Source of the DNA: Annona cherimola
Lineage: Eukaryota; Streptophyta; Magnoliopsida; Magnoliales; Annonaceae
DNA length: 64,000 bases
NCBI GenBank assembly: GCA_030490835.1
Contig: CM059971.1
Span: 124,404,564 to 124,468,563 of the forward strand
Direction of reading: 5' to 3'
In this document: piece by piece, positions 1 to 10,982 of the stretch
Layout of the letters: every line of letters begins with the position of its first letter
How positions within the stretch are numbered: the first letter of the stretch is position 1
Notes under the pieces: model-generated
Told to the model about the DNA's origin: nothing
Databases searched by the model: none
Seen by the model: the letters and a program-made list of their open reading frames with translations, nothing else
Program-made: the position numbers and the translations under genes

Positions 1-483
1 TTCAACATCAGCAGTACATGCAGACGTAAAACTACTGACCATCTGGATTGTTGTGCTCATCTCCATGGGCATTAAAAGATCCTTGACCAAACTTGTACCT
101 AGACATAAAATTTTTCCTGTGTTCAGAATTTTGCAATGAAGAAAGAAAGGAGATAACAAAGATAACAGAGGAGAGAACCACAGTTATACAGTGCCATATT
201 GAGAAGATGATATAGCTCCCATTTAAGTAGGACCATCAAAGAGCTTGCCTTCTTGAGTTGTTCCAAACTGCCCTTCCAGATACTACAATGAACATGGCCA
301 ATAATAAAGTGCATTCCAGTTTTAGATTTGGTTCAACCTCCCCAACCATTTGTATAATGTACAGAAAATATATATATATATATATGCTTCTGTTCATGCC
401 GATATATAGTTACCCAAAGTAGCCAAAACAATGAAAAATAAGTTACCAGTCTACAAACTGTCTGCTTATGTCGCCAATTTCAG

Positions 484-2236
484 TTACTGCATTTGACAGA
501 AGACAGGTGTCATATTGTAATTCTGTAAGACTTTGCTGAGCATCCCAACCTGAGAGGGGATGCTTCCATTCAATTTTTTGCCACAAAGTAAACCGAAAGA
601 TGAACTAGAAACTACACCCGGTAAGATCACATTTGGGATTAACTGTATAAAAGTTTGTGCACAGAATTTAGAAGAAGAAGACTCACAGGTACTTAAGAGA
701 TCACAAATGCCTATCTCTACTGGAATTGTTCCACTAAGTTTATTGCTCTGTAAGTCCAACATCTCCAGAATAGATAGTTAGGAAATCTCCTTATTGCCTG
801 AGAACTGGTTTTTAAAGAGGATGCTGCCAATGAAAACAACAAGAAGAAACAAAATCTATTGATATTTATGGTGACAATAACTAAGAGTGAAATAATAATA
901 ATGATATGCTGAAATGCTTATAGGTGGTAAACCACGCTTAGACAAAACCAACCAAGCATCAAGAAAAGACTGGAATCATGGTACAGAGGATATGAGATAT
1001 GCGAAATTTGATAGGGTCTAGGAATTAGAGCATAACTAGTGAGTTGAGACTCATAAGCTCAGCTCCAGCATAAAATAAGGCTACCTGGCAGAGAGGAAAG
1101 TAACATGAATGCAAGGGAGATGCATCTTTTGTTAATCATGAAACTTACTCAGAAATGGCATTGACAAAGGAAAAGAGTTTGAACAGGATTCACTTAAGAA
1201 CTTACCACTTACAGTGATTGCAAATTTCTTAATTTGCCAAGCTCAGGTGCCAACGTCCCTTTGAGATCAAGTTCTTTTAGGTCCCTGTACATTCTGCTGA
1301 AGGACAGTAATATTTCAGAATATTTGTCACAATTTGATCAACCAAATCAAAATTTTTCCAAATTAATGTTTGTTAAAGAAAATAAGCGAGGTACAACCTT
1401 TAGAGAGACAAGAATTTCAGAGCTGCAAAAAAATTTCACGAAAAGAATATGGTTTCACAAAAACAAGACAATACAGAACATAGGGATCAAACATGTCATC
1501 AAATGTAGATTTGTGCTCTATTCATCAAGACCATGGCACAGCTGATTGGAAACATATAAAGTTTTGTTGCATTTTTAGAAGAAAATTATGCATCCTATAC
1601 ATCGGAAGTCAAAATTTCCTTTCAATGTGATGTGGGATTCTGAGTCGATATGAAAATCAAACAACATACAAATTCTTAACATCCATTCAATCATTGAGAT
1701 AATAGCTCGGATGGCCGCATTAACCTAATGGAAAAGAATCACCTTATGCAGTAGGATGCATTAGCTTTTCTCGGAAGATTATCCTCTGCAAATTGTTATT
1801 GTAGAGAACAATTGCCGCCAAGGGAGTCCTCAATAATTTTAAATACCAACTCAGCAAGCTACATTTATTGCCGAAAAAAGGGGGGAAAAGGACATAGACA
1901 AAGGGAAAAAGAAAGGACTTACAGCTTTCGCACTTCACCCCTATGCAGCGAACTCGCGACCATGCGCATGGGCTGATATCACTGCTATTCCAGTTCAAGA
2001 GCGCTCCATGAGGATCAGACTCCATCCTCGCGTGCAATTCCAATAGAGTAGCCAATGTAGTCTCGATCAATGCAGCATGCAATGACCAACGCTGAATATC
2101 GCCGAACAGAGCATGCCAATTCTACAAACAACAGAGATGCATTACCTTCGTCGTTGATCGACCAGCATTCCTTGACCCGAGATAGCAATGCCAAAACGAG
2201 AAAGCACAAGACAGTTTGCAGATGCTGAGACCCCAT
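484..2236 (-). pseudogene. LRR receptor-like kinase, 5' part, decayed
   Basis: The intact family are plasma-membrane receptor kinases with a signal peptide, an LRR ectodomain and an intracellular kinase; only the ectodomain start lies here and no kinase is visible. Exon 1 (2236-2146) encodes a signal peptide with core VLCFLVLALL, then SINDEG and a GTAATG donor. Exon 2 (about 2067-1923) encodes the LRR N-terminal cap (SDPHGALLNWN, SPCAW). Exon 3 (1284-1213) is a 72-bp single-LRR exon (GTLAPELGKLRNLQSL). Exon 4 starts at 823 (LEMLDLQSNKLSGTIPVEIG), and a further LRR (KLNGSIPSQVGML) lies near 580-540. Three lesions: exon 1 (phase 1) does not join any AG of exon 2 in frame; exon 2 changes frame at a GGGG run, because the cap reads in one frame while GEVRKL, which joins exon 3, reads in another; exon 4 has an in-frame TAA and lacks the Ile-Pro of its LRR. 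The layout resembles the MRH1/MDIS1-type LRR kinases (inference). Positions 1-483 hold nothing I recognise. Confidence 0.75.
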
Positions 2237-3055
2237 AAGGCCCTATCGCTCCAACATCTCCGATCAGTACGCTTATTCTCTAGGATCCCATAAGCGCCCG
2301 CCTTCTGTTCTCAGCCGGCAATCGACGAGAGAGGGAAAACAGCAACAATGCCAACAGCGCGGCGGGGATGACGATCGAATTCTCTTCCCAACCGTCTAAA
2401 AAGATCGACTCTGAATCTCTCGCCTTGGGCGCTTGAACCAACGGCGCAGATCTTAGGAGGATGGGAAAGGGGGGAGAACGTCAAAAGGCAGAGATGATGC
2501 TATTTCAAAACACTCAGTCGGAGAAAGAAATAAAAGCGACGGTAAAGAAATCTGGAATGCTTACCAAGGGAGAAGGGCCAACCTGAAAAAAGTGGCGGTG
2601 GCGGTGGGTTGAGTGTAGAAAGAAGAGGGGGAAGGGTATGAAAAGGGTGGGGCCGGGAGACGACGAACGGCTGTTAAAGAAATCTCGATGCCCATTTCCG
2701 TCATAGCTCGGCCATCTTCAACGGCGGTAGTCTGTCTCTTGCAGGGACCCACCCTGCTCTGGGTGTGTGTGTTTTTTTCTCTCGTTCTTTTGTTTTCTAA
2801 GCTTCACTTGGAGGAGCACCGGTTGGGGCCTGGGGGACGAGTAACTGTTGCTGCCGGACAGGCGTGGATTTCCCGCGTTTTTCCGTCGTGTGGAGGAGCC
2901 CACCCCGCCAACTCTGGGCCGTCATACACGACAACCGCCAGATTCCGAGGCTTTGACCTTCCTTCCCACTATGAGCCTCCGTCCATCGGGCAGGTTTGGC
3001 ATTCGGCGGCAGGTGTGGGATGGGGTGGCGTTATCCAACAAATGATTTTATAGTT
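2237..3055. other. 5' flank of the LRR-kinase locus, no gene seen
   Basis: Relatively GC-rich flank upstream of the minus-strand LRR-kinase start. Short open frames on both strands overlap one another and show no recognisable domain. It probably held the promoter and leader of the decayed gene, but I see no TATA box or motif that decides a start. Confidence 0.4.
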
Positions 3056-3330
3056 TGGGTGCGTTATGTTTATCGGTTGAGCTAAAAAAATATCAATAAA
3101 AAAATTTAATTAAAAATTTTTCCCTCTTTGTAATTAATTTATTTTTTACATTTTTTATATAAATTATCTTATTTTTTAATCATTTCTAAATAACTACTCG
3201 TACCACTAACTTATCTATTTTAATTTTATTGTCTTTATACTTTATCATATCACATCATTTTTTATCAATTTAACAATTTTTACTTTAAAAACTTTTCATA
3301 CAAAAATTTTACCCCAACAAAACACACCCT
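3056..3330. repeat. MITE family A, copy 1 (Tourist-like)
   Basis: About 275 bp, AT-rich, starting GGGTGCGTTATG and ending AAAACACACCC followed by TTA. The interior carries the family hallmarks TTTTTAATCATTTCTA, CTTATCTATTTTAA and ATCATATCACATCATTTT. It has no coding capacity. Terminal inverted repeats of the GGGTGTGTTTGG type with a 3-bp TTA duplication, seen in better-preserved copies (23064, 32404), are typical of PIF/Harbinger Tourist MITEs. Confidence 0.75.
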
Positions 3331-3576
3331 TAGTCTACTTTATTTTTATATTTTAATTACTTTTACTTTCAATTACTCTATTTATTTTAAATTTTTCCAT
3401 ATTATTTTATATCAATCACATAATTTTCAAGATATTTCATTTTCCACTCACGTTTCATACCATGCTTTTTCCTATTTCATATTCCTCTCTCACTCCTACT
3501 CCCAAACGAACCTGTCCAAAGTCATTACATATTTTATTTATAATATTGTTTATATATTTACTAGAGTAATGTTTCA

Positions 3577-3856
3577 CTGCATTAGGGTGCACAACCCTTT
3601 TATTAATATTTTTAACTTAAGTATATTTAACTTATGTATTAAAATTTAGCATTGTTTGAGATGTATAAATATATTTTTACAATTTTTTAAAAATAGGAAT
3701 ATTTTAATCATTTGAAAATGACTAAAACCTCCCTTGCTTTAAAAAATAAAAAATGTATATACACATATCAAAAAATAATAAAATTTAGTTTATAAATTAA
3801 AAAAATTTAAAAATGAAGTTTTGCACCTCGATGTGTTGAAATTTCAATGCATCATC
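3577..3856. repeat. Fold-back MITE family B, copy 1
   Basis: Imperfect palindrome with the family signature: TAAGTATATTTAACTTATGTATTAAAATTT in two arms around a centre containing opposed AAAAATAGG...ATTTTAATCATTTGAAAATGACTAAAA stretches, with ends carrying GGTGCA/TGCACC. It is non-coding and recurs at about ten places in the window. The superfamily is unassigned because the duplications are unclear. Confidence 0.6.
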
Positions 3857-4319
3857 GAAATATTATCGCAATTATTTTGAATAATATATTGGTATATTTT
3901 ATATAAAGTAAAATTCAATAATATTTTAATATAAAATTACTTTTATTATTATTTAATTTTGAAATTTTGCATTTTCACATATTAAATTTAACTAATTTCA
4001 AAATAAATCCTACAAGTGTTCGTATTTTTCTTTAAGTATATTCTGTTGTCCCTATCAGCATTTGTTTAGGCACTTCAAGTGCACTATTTTATCTTTAATT
4101 TTGTATTACTACGTTATTTATTTTTATATGAATGTAGTTTTTACTTAGATATAAGTAATTTGTAATATTAATATTACAAATAATTATACTCATTTAATTT
4201 TATTATAAATAAATTTGTAATTAATGTAAATGAACATAAGATAAATCCATTTAATTTAGTGTCTGGTTTTCATAACACTTTTGAGCTTCCTTTTTGTTTT
4301 TTTTTAAATACCCGTAGCA
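3857..4319. other. AT-rich intergenic, no feature seen
   Basis: Very AT-rich sequence without a convincing open frame, repeat boundary or RNA gene. It probably consists of old, unrecognisable repeat debris. Confidence 0.4.
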
Positions 4320-4735
4320 TGTACCTAAAGTTCTTAATATACTCATAATGTATTGTTTTATATCATATATTTACTATTTTAACCTGCATCCCTTTTATAC
4401 CCATGACATCAACTCAACTATTATTCACTCCATTAAAAAAGACGATTTTATTCATCTAAAATTTTCTAATTCAAATGGTTCAACCTTAACATCAATTAAT
4501 AATAATAAATCATCAATACATGACATTAAATGATAAATGATTCAATAATTTCAATTAGAAAAACTTTAGAAAGATAAAACTATATTTTCAACGAGGTAGA
4601 TAATAGTTTCGTCAATGGCATGAGTATCATAAGAATTTAAAGTAAAATATTTTGAATATAAGAAAAAATTGTCAATTATTGTGAATATATGAGAAGTAAA
4701 ATACAGCAAGCATGAAAGAAATTTTTCTATAATTT
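4320..4735. repeat. Dispersed repeat family F, copy 1
   Basis: By eye this roughly 400-bp AT-rich block aligns in the same orientation with 55290-55700. Shared anchors include CTTTTATACCCATGA versus CTTTCATACCCAC near the start, the ATTTTCTAATTCAAATG versus ATTTCCTAATTGAAATG segment, and GTAGATAA...ATGAGTATCATAAGAATTTAAAGTAAAATATT versus its counterpart. It has no coding capacity and no clear terminal repeats. Confidence 0.45.
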
Positions 4736-5334
4736 TATCTATATGGGAGCTAATGATTTAGGGTTTTGAACTCTAACCCATTTACAACACATAATCATTC
4801 AAGTGTTGTTTTCTATTTATTAGTTATCAGTGCTTATTATTTTTTCATATTCTCATAAGCTTTCTTGTCTTTTTATTCTTATTCACCTTCAAATCTTCAC
4901 AATGTAAGTTGACATTCTCTTATTATCCATCATACTTTTTACTAGCCCCTCAGTGTTCTTATCTTAGAAAAAGGTACATGTTATCTTAGAAAATAGAGAT
5001 GTTTTTAATTTCAGCCAAAACAAGATGAATAAATTATATTTAACTCTCAAATTGTCATGCTTTCGAAAATCCTTTTGTAGTGTGTTCCAAATTATATAAA
5101 ATTCTTAGATCAAATTTATATATAGGACGAGAATGTAATTATGTATATTAAAAATAAATAAAGTTGTATTAGAAATGAATAAAATTATATTAAAAATTTA
5201 AAAAACTGTATTGGAAATTGGAAAGTTGTTTTGGAAATGGCGATACAGATTCAATCTAAAAATCTTGTTTGGCTTCGAACATGCACTAAAATTTCTATAT
5301 AAAAAGCAAATTTGTATCTTGCAACTCCAATAGC

Positions 5335-5600
5335 TTATTTTTTATTTATTATTTTTAGAGATGTATATACATAAATATTTATTTTTAGAAACATAGAGTA
5401 TTTCAGTTATTCAAAAATAACTAAAACCTTCTTATTTTTAAAAAATTAAAGAAATATATATTTTTTAAAAAATGATAAAACTTAATATATAAATATATAA
5501 TGCACCTCGATTAACAGTTCTATAAAAAAATTTAAAAATAAATTTAAAAGATGAGTTTTTCGCTCAAATGTATTAAAATTTAAATGCCGCTGGTGCGTCA
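5335..5600. repeat. Fold-back MITE family B, copy 2
   Basis: Contains the family B arm GTATATACATAAATATTTATTTTTAG, a palindromic centre (CAGTTATTCAAAAATAACTAAAAC) and the AATGCACCTC terminal motif. The end at about 5580-5600 is degenerate. The flanks 4736-5334 and 5601-5991 are AT-rich and show no gene. Confidence 0.5.
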
Positions 5601-6008
5601 CTTCCCTTCATTTTATTCGTAAAAGTTAAACGGGCAGACCGAAAATGATCCTAATTAATTTCTATATGGGAAAAGTTAAATTGTAGCTTGACACTATGAA
5701 AGCTATCTTCGATTTATTCTTAAAAGTGAAAGGCGTGCGACCGAAAATGATCAAAATTCCTCTTCAAAAAAAAAAGAAGAAAGAAAATGATCAAAATTCT
5801 ACTCGCAGTGAATGGTGAATACAGATTATAATATCTTTCTAACGGAAAACATCTCATTCTCAATGAAATGTTTTACTTTTTTCGGGAATTTTCTTTGCGA
5901 GCGCTTTTTATAGATTTTGCATGTTTTGGTCGATAACTTGGCTAAAAATAATATCCTATAGCTGTTAAGAAATGACAATACATCAAGAATCAAAACCTGA
6001 ATCTTATC

Positions 6009-8055
6009 CCCTTGGATTGAGCTTGATACCATTAATTTCCCCTCCCATGGCCGCTCTAGAAATGAGGGCAGACAGGCCCTCAGCACATAATATGAAGAGA
6101 TAAGGGGATAACGGGTCACCCTGTCGTAACCCCCGCTGAGGCTTGAAGAAAGTAGACTTGAATCCATTCACATTAACTCTGTAATTGACCGTTGATATGC
6201 AGCCCATAATTCATCTAATCCACACCGGGTCAAAGTTCATTGCTTCCATGATCTGTTGTAGGAAGGCCCATTCCACCCGATCGTAAGCCTTGGACATGTC
6301 AAGTTTGACGGCCATCCCATTCTTCGCTCCTTTTTTGCGCCTCCTCAAGGAATGGATGACTTCATATGCTACCAGCATGTTATCCGAAATGAGTCTCCCT
6401 AGAATGAACGCACTCTGGTTTTCGCTAATAATAGCATGGAGGCACACCTTCACTCTATTGGCCAGAACTTTAGCCAGAATTTTGTAAGCTACATTACAGA
6501 GGCTAATCGGGTGAGAATCAGCCAAGGATTGAGCATCCACCCTCTTCGGTATCAGAGCAATAGTAGTGAAGTTTTGCTTCTCAACCTGCTGACATAGCTG
6601 CACAAAATCCGATTGTTCCATGAATTGTCTGCACCACAGAAAGATATCCTGTCCCACAGTATGCCAATGTTTTTGAAAAAACCCCGCTGACATGCCGTCT
6701 GGCCCCGGCGCCTTGGTTGGGCTCATCGACTTAACTGCCTTAACAACCTCTGCAAATTCAAGAGGTCTTCGCAAAGATTGATTCTGCTGATCCGAAATTT
6801 TAGAAGAAATCGCAGCATTCAACCACTCACATCTGGATGGATGAGAAGAGGAAAACAAAGAAGAGAAATGAGCCACAGACAATTCCATTAGCTTATCTTG
6901 ATCACAAATCCACTGTCCATTTTGGTCCAAAAGGCCTTCGCTGTTGTTTGCCCTTCTGCGCTTAGACGCCATATGATGAAAAAACTTAGTGTTTTCATCG
7001 CCCGCATGAAGCCAGTGTGTCTTTGCTCTCTGCCTCCACAACTGTTCCTCATCACTCATGAGAGTGTTGATGTGGAGCTTGATTCTTTTGATAGCATCAT
7101 CTCTGCGATCTGTGGGATACTGATCCATAAGAATAGCCAACACCCGTTGCTTATCCTCTATGGCTTTCCTAATATTCCCCCTTTTCCGACTATTCCATCT
7201 AGAAAGTTCCAAACAGCAAGTGTGGATCTTCCGTTCCAGTGGAATCGGGCCAGAGAGTCCATTACCTTGCTGAGAGACCCACGCTTGGTTGACAATCCGA
7301 TGGGTAGCCCTATCTCTTGCCCAGAACAGTTCATATCGGAATTCCCGTGGAGGTTTGCCTCGGCCTTTCAGAGTGTTCAAAACCAGTAGAAGAGGACAAT
7401 GATCAGAATAAGCCGCAGCTAAGTGGAAAACTTTCGCATAAGGGAATAAAGACATCCAGCTTGACGTTGCCACTCTCCTATCCAAACGGGCTTCAACCCG
7501 CTGAGAGCCCCTTCTGTGATTACTCCATGTCATGATCGGTCCCACAAACCCCATATCTGCCAGATTACACCTATCCAAAACAGTACACATCGCATCCATT
7601 TGTTGTTGAGGCCGATATCTTTGGCTAAGATATTCACTTGGGCCCGTTACCTCGTTAAAGTCTCCCATTACAACCCACGGAGAGTCCGACCTGTCACTTA
7701 AAGTCTCCAAAAGATGCCAAGTGTGTAACCTCATCTGCGTTTCAGGATGACCATATATCCCAGTGAACCGCCACCCGTGAACCTCCATATCGATGTGGTG
7801 ATTGGAGTAACTGATGATAGTAGCCGGAAAATCTTTATGCCATAGCAAAGCTATCCCTCCCCTTCTATCTGTTGGATCAACCGCCAGACAATTCTCGAAC
7901 TTGAGTTTTAGCCTAATACCTTCCATTTCCTTAACAGTCCTTTTTGTTTCAGAGAGAAAAACCGCTTTGGGATCTTTATTCTTGACAAGGTCAAGGAGGC
8001 ATAGAATTGCCCGTGGGTTCCCAAGCCCACGGCAATTCCAGGCCAAGAGCGCCAT
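6009..8055 (-). pseudogene. LINE ORF2, 5' part: AP endonuclease and truncated reverse transcriptase
   Basis: ORF2 begins at ATG 8055-8053 (MALLAWNCRGLGNPRA), one base after the ORF1 stop. The exonuclease-endonuclease-phosphatase domain is clear: AWNCRG, FLSETK, WVVMGDFNE, RVEARLDR and a C-terminal SDHCPLL catalytic motif. It would nick target DNA. The RT domain follows: TKAPGPDGM, ALIPK, HPISLCN, FILGRLISDN, LDMSKAYDRVEW, then GLRQGDPLSPYLF near 6110. An in-frame TGA at 6213-6211 interrupts it where plant LINEs have Trp (WIR-stop-IMGCIS); one base change from TGG explains it. The frame ends at the element boundary (6009) in mid-RT, before the catalytic aspartate pair, because of the inversion/deletion. 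Confidence 0.88.
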
Positions 8056-8056
8056 A

Positions 8057-9913
8057 TTAAACGAGGTGGGGTTGAGGGATCCCCTCAACCGCCACCTCAT
8101 TACAATCAAGAGATTTATCAGCCCTTGGGCGCTTGGAAAAGATGATGTCCTCCTGCTGCTCCCTGTCCGCCCCTCTTTTGGACATGGCCACCAGTGAAGA
8201 CGCACTTGACAGACCAATCGGATCCTGATTCTCCCCTCTCGCCCTCCGTTTCCATCTACCCCTACCTGGTTGGTCAACTGCCTTGCCGTCTCCTGATTTC
8301 TGAACATCATGTAATGCTGTCCCTTCCAATTCCGCAGCCTCCTCCCTACCCTTTGACGACAGGATTTCAGGCCTGACCGAATCCATCTCCAAGATACTAT
8401 CCAGACCCAAGGAACTGTCCATGCCCAAGGAACTATCCAGCTTATAGGTTTTAAGAGTTTCCCCTTTCAACTCACATTGCAATTGTTGAGAGGAGGAACC
8501 AGAAATCTGCCTTGGAAACAAACCCGTTGATGGCCTGTGATGGGTGTTAGACAGCTCCTGCTCCTCCAACTGGTAGGTGTATGCAGTCAGCGAAACATGC
8601 CCACGATCCTGCTGGCAATACAACCCGCTACTTCCTTCCATATCCTCACCTATTGAGTGATCAAGGTGCTGCACCTGAACTGAACTGGCTTGGACTCCCA
8701 TTTGCAAGCATTTCACCTCCTTACAGTTCTGCTGCATCAAAATTTTCTGCTGCTCCTGCTCTCCAATAGGCGTGTGCTGCTGATTCCCCAAGATCTGCTG
8801 CCTGTGTACAAAACTCGTACCCAATTGAGCCGACCAGTTTCTCCCTCCATCAACCCCTTCACGTTCCTGAGCACCAGCACATTGCACGTGAGCTTGAGTA
8901 GGCTGGTCACGCAATGACATCCCCTGCTGAAAGGTGTATTGAGTATCCCGACCATAGTTAGGATGTTCCGCTGGCTCCATCGAACCTGAACTGCCACTGT
9001 CTACATCTGCCTTCCGCAGATAGTGCTTCAGATTCTCGTGTTGAGGAAGCAGATTAGCCACCTGCCCCTGCTGGGTTGATCCACCCATCTGTTCATCCTC
9101 TTCCATTTGAATTTCTCCCAGATATTTCCGAGGCACCACCCTATTGCTCGATTCCTGTCCATCCCTCACTTTCAGTGGCCTAGTTCCCACCATCAAAGCA
9201 CTCCCATAAGGCATTGTAGCCTCAGCCACCTCTTCAGATCGGATCCCCATCTTTTGACATTCCTTGAAAGCATGGCCCATCACACCACATTGATAGCAAA
9301 AAATCGGCAATTTCTCATATTGAAACGGAACCCATTCTCTCCTTTGCTCTCCAACTTTCAGGAACATGCCTCTGCGTAATGGCTCCCTACAATCAACCCA
9401 TACTTTTAGCTTTAACTCCAACTCAGTAGTTTCCATTGCTTCCACTGATTCAAAGGTGCGACCAATGCAACGCCCCAACTCGGATTTATCCACCAAATGA
9501 GGAATTCCCATAATGTGCACCCATATAGGCGTTTTCGCAAGCAACAGATGGGCATAATCAATCTCTTTTGTTAAATCCATGAAGACCACCAATTGCCGGT
9601 CATACAACCACGGTCTTCCAGCCATTACCCTCTCTTTATCTTCCAGTTTAGAGAATACCACTTTATACAGATTCTCTCCTAAATCCACAAATCGAAAATT
9701 CCCCGTCGTTCGCCACAGCCTCCGCATCATGGATTTGAACAGCTCTCTGTTATATTGCTTGGACGTCCATACCGAGCACAGGCACGTTGGGTCAGCTCCT
9801 GGGGCTATCTTCTTAATCGCCGGCCCGGAAATGGACATGGTCTGTAGCTCTGCATGCAATAGATCGTCTATCGACGGGTTCATTGCTGGAAGGATACAAC
9901 CTCCACCTAACAC
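8057..9913 (-). CDS. LINE ORF1: nucleic-acid-binding protein with CCHC knuckle
   Basis: A 618-aa frame that is still open. The N-terminal region (about residues 40-170) matches the DUF4283-type domain of plant LINE ORF1 and plant zinc-knuckle proteins (WTSKQYNRELFKSMMRRLW, IWVHIMGIPHLV). A single CX2CX4HX4C knuckle follows at residues 206-219 (C206, C209, H214, C219). The rest is Gln/Ser/Gly-rich and low in structure, ending in a basic KR-rich tail. The family packages element RNA before reverse transcription. The start is taken at the first ATG; an internal Met at residue 11 (MNPSIDD) is equally plausible. Its TAA stop is separated by one base from the ATG of ORF2, suggesting coupled termination and reinitiation (inference). 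Being open does not imply activity, because the copy is structurally broken. Confidence 0.85.
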   Translation of the reverse strand: MLGGGCILPAMNPSIDDLLHAELQTMSISGPAIKKIAPGADPTCLCSVWTSKQYNRELFKSMMRRLWRTTGNFRFVDLGENLYKVVFSKLEDKERVMAGRPWLYDRQLVVFMDLTKEIDYAHLLLAKTPIWVHIMGIPHLVDKSELGRCIGRTFESVEAMETTELELKLKVWVDCREPLRRGMFLKVGEQRREWVPFQYEKLPIFCYQCGVMGHAFKECQKMGIRSEEVAEATMPYGSALMVGTRPLKVRDGQESSNRVVPRKYLGEIQMEEDEQMGGSTQQGQVANLLPQHENLKHYLRKADVDSGSSGSMEPAEHPNYGRDTQYTFQQGMSLRDQPTQAHVQCAGAQEREGVDGGRNWSAQLGTSFVHRQQILGNQQHTPIGEQEQQKILMQQNCKEVKCLQMGVQASSVQVQHLDHSIGEDMEGSSGLYCQQDRGHVSLTAYTYQLEEQELSNTHHRPSTGLFPRQISGSSSQQLQCELKGETLKTYKLDSSLGMDSSLGLDSILEMDSVRPEILSSKGREEAAELEGTALHDVQKSGDGKAVDQPGRGRWKRRARGENQDPIGLSSASSLVAMSKRGADREQQEDIIFSKRPRADKSLDCNEVAVEGIPQPHLV

Positions 9914-10068
9914 CGATCAGATACACTTCACGACAGCACCGGCACTTCCGTCTTCCGAATCTCCTGTCCGCCACTTGAAAATCAAGCCAATCTGCAATCC
10001 AGATGGGTTTCCGCCAGCATACCTTCACCCGGCGCCGAGCACGAACGCGTCGCCAGTCGGGCTACTCG

Positions 10069-10938
10069 GTGAGGGAAGATGCTACTCACTTATTCCTGGA
10101 ATGCCGACACATCCGACCGGCTCTCTTGCGAGTAGCCAGTTTCTCTCAATTCTCGGGGTCCATACAGGATGCGATTTGTGGATTATGCTCTTCCAATGGT
10201 CGGGACAAACTAGCTCTGTTCATTACCTTTTGCTGGCGAGTGTGGTTCATGCGTAACAAGCTAAGGGAGGAGGGGGTTCAGCCAGTATACAGTGGTATCA
10301 TTGATTGGTGCAATGACTATATTGTGCAATACAAAAGGGCACCATCTATCATTTCGGGCGGGCTTATCGATAGACCCCTAGTGGTTAGATGGACAAAGCC
10401 TCCCGAGGGATATTTCAAGTTGAATGTAGATGCAAGGAAGCATGATGACTCGCAAGCTATGGGGTTTGCTGCCATCCTTAGGGATTCCATGGGATGCTTT
10501 GTTGGAGCTAAGGGTTGGAGACGTTGCGGCAATTTCGGCCCCCTTTACAGGGAGGCAACTGCGCTACTTTTGGGTATAAAATGGGCAGTTCTTCTAAAGT
10601 TTGGGAAAGTGCAGTTCGAAACTGATTCACTACTTTTGGTCCATTATGTCTTGCAGGATGTGCCTATCCGTTCGCCGGTTGGGGCAATCATCGCAGATAT
10701 CAAAACTCTACTCTCTTCATCCCCATTTTTCTCTCTTATTCATGTGTTAAGACATGGAAACGGTGTTGCCCATGCCTTAGCTGATTTTGTTTCTTTCTCG
10801 GGTGTAGATTCTCACGTGTGGTGGAATAATCCACCCCAGATTATTTTGGAAAAACTGTGTTCAGATAATTTTTTGGCAATGAATTGCTCGGATTCTCCTA
10901 TCCCCTCCTCCCCTTCGAATGTAGAGGAGAGGGGATAG
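10069..10938 (+). pseudogene. LINE ORF2, 3' part: zinc-binding remnant and RNase H domain, inverted relative to the rest
   Basis: Recognisable LINE coding starts at REDATHLFLEC, the end of the RT-associated zinc-binding domain; the frame is open upstream to 10003 but that part is antisense to the element's leader. The RNase H domain runs from about 10390 (VRWTKPPEGYFKLNVDA) and keeps the expected acidic residues: D in NVDA, E in YREATALLLG, D in ETDSLLL, D in HALADF. RNase H would remove element RNA from the cDNA hybrid. The stop (10936-10938) lies only about 15 bp before the poly(A), so the 3' UTR is minimal. It is not expressible as a protein from this locus without a promoter and is separated from the RT by inversion. 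Confidence 0.88.
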
Positions 10939-10982
10939 GGTGTCTTTTTCATCAAAAAAAAAAAAAAAACCTGAATCTTATC

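Larger units (their letters stand above)
6009..10969 (-). mobile_element. LINE (non-LTR retrotransposon) with internal inversion, twin-priming structure
   Basis: About 5 kb flanked by a direct repeat AAAACCTGAATCTTATC (5992-6008 and 10966-10982; the leading A's on the right merge with the tail). From the left come the end of an ORF2 fragment broken inside the RT, the rest of ORF2 5' half and all of ORF1 on the minus strand, then a short leader to about 10040-10068. There the strand switches and the 3' end of ORF2 (RNase H) runs on the plus strand into a 16-bp poly(A) at 10954-10969. One pair of duplications around both parts implies one integration event. An inverted 5' segment whose internal end abuts the left duplication is the known product of twin priming. 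Sequence between mid-RT and the zinc-binding region, including the catalytic F/YADD motif, is absent, so the copy is dead. Confidence 0.92.

Noticed and set aside
2688..3053. 121-aa plus-strand frame upstream of the LRR-kinase locus
   Set aside because: Overlaps other open frames on both strands, no domain, and ends in promoter-like sequence; GC-rich DNA is open by chance.
9107..10256. Plus-strand frames across the LINE ORF1 region
   Set aside because: They are antisense shadows of LINE ORF1 and its leader.
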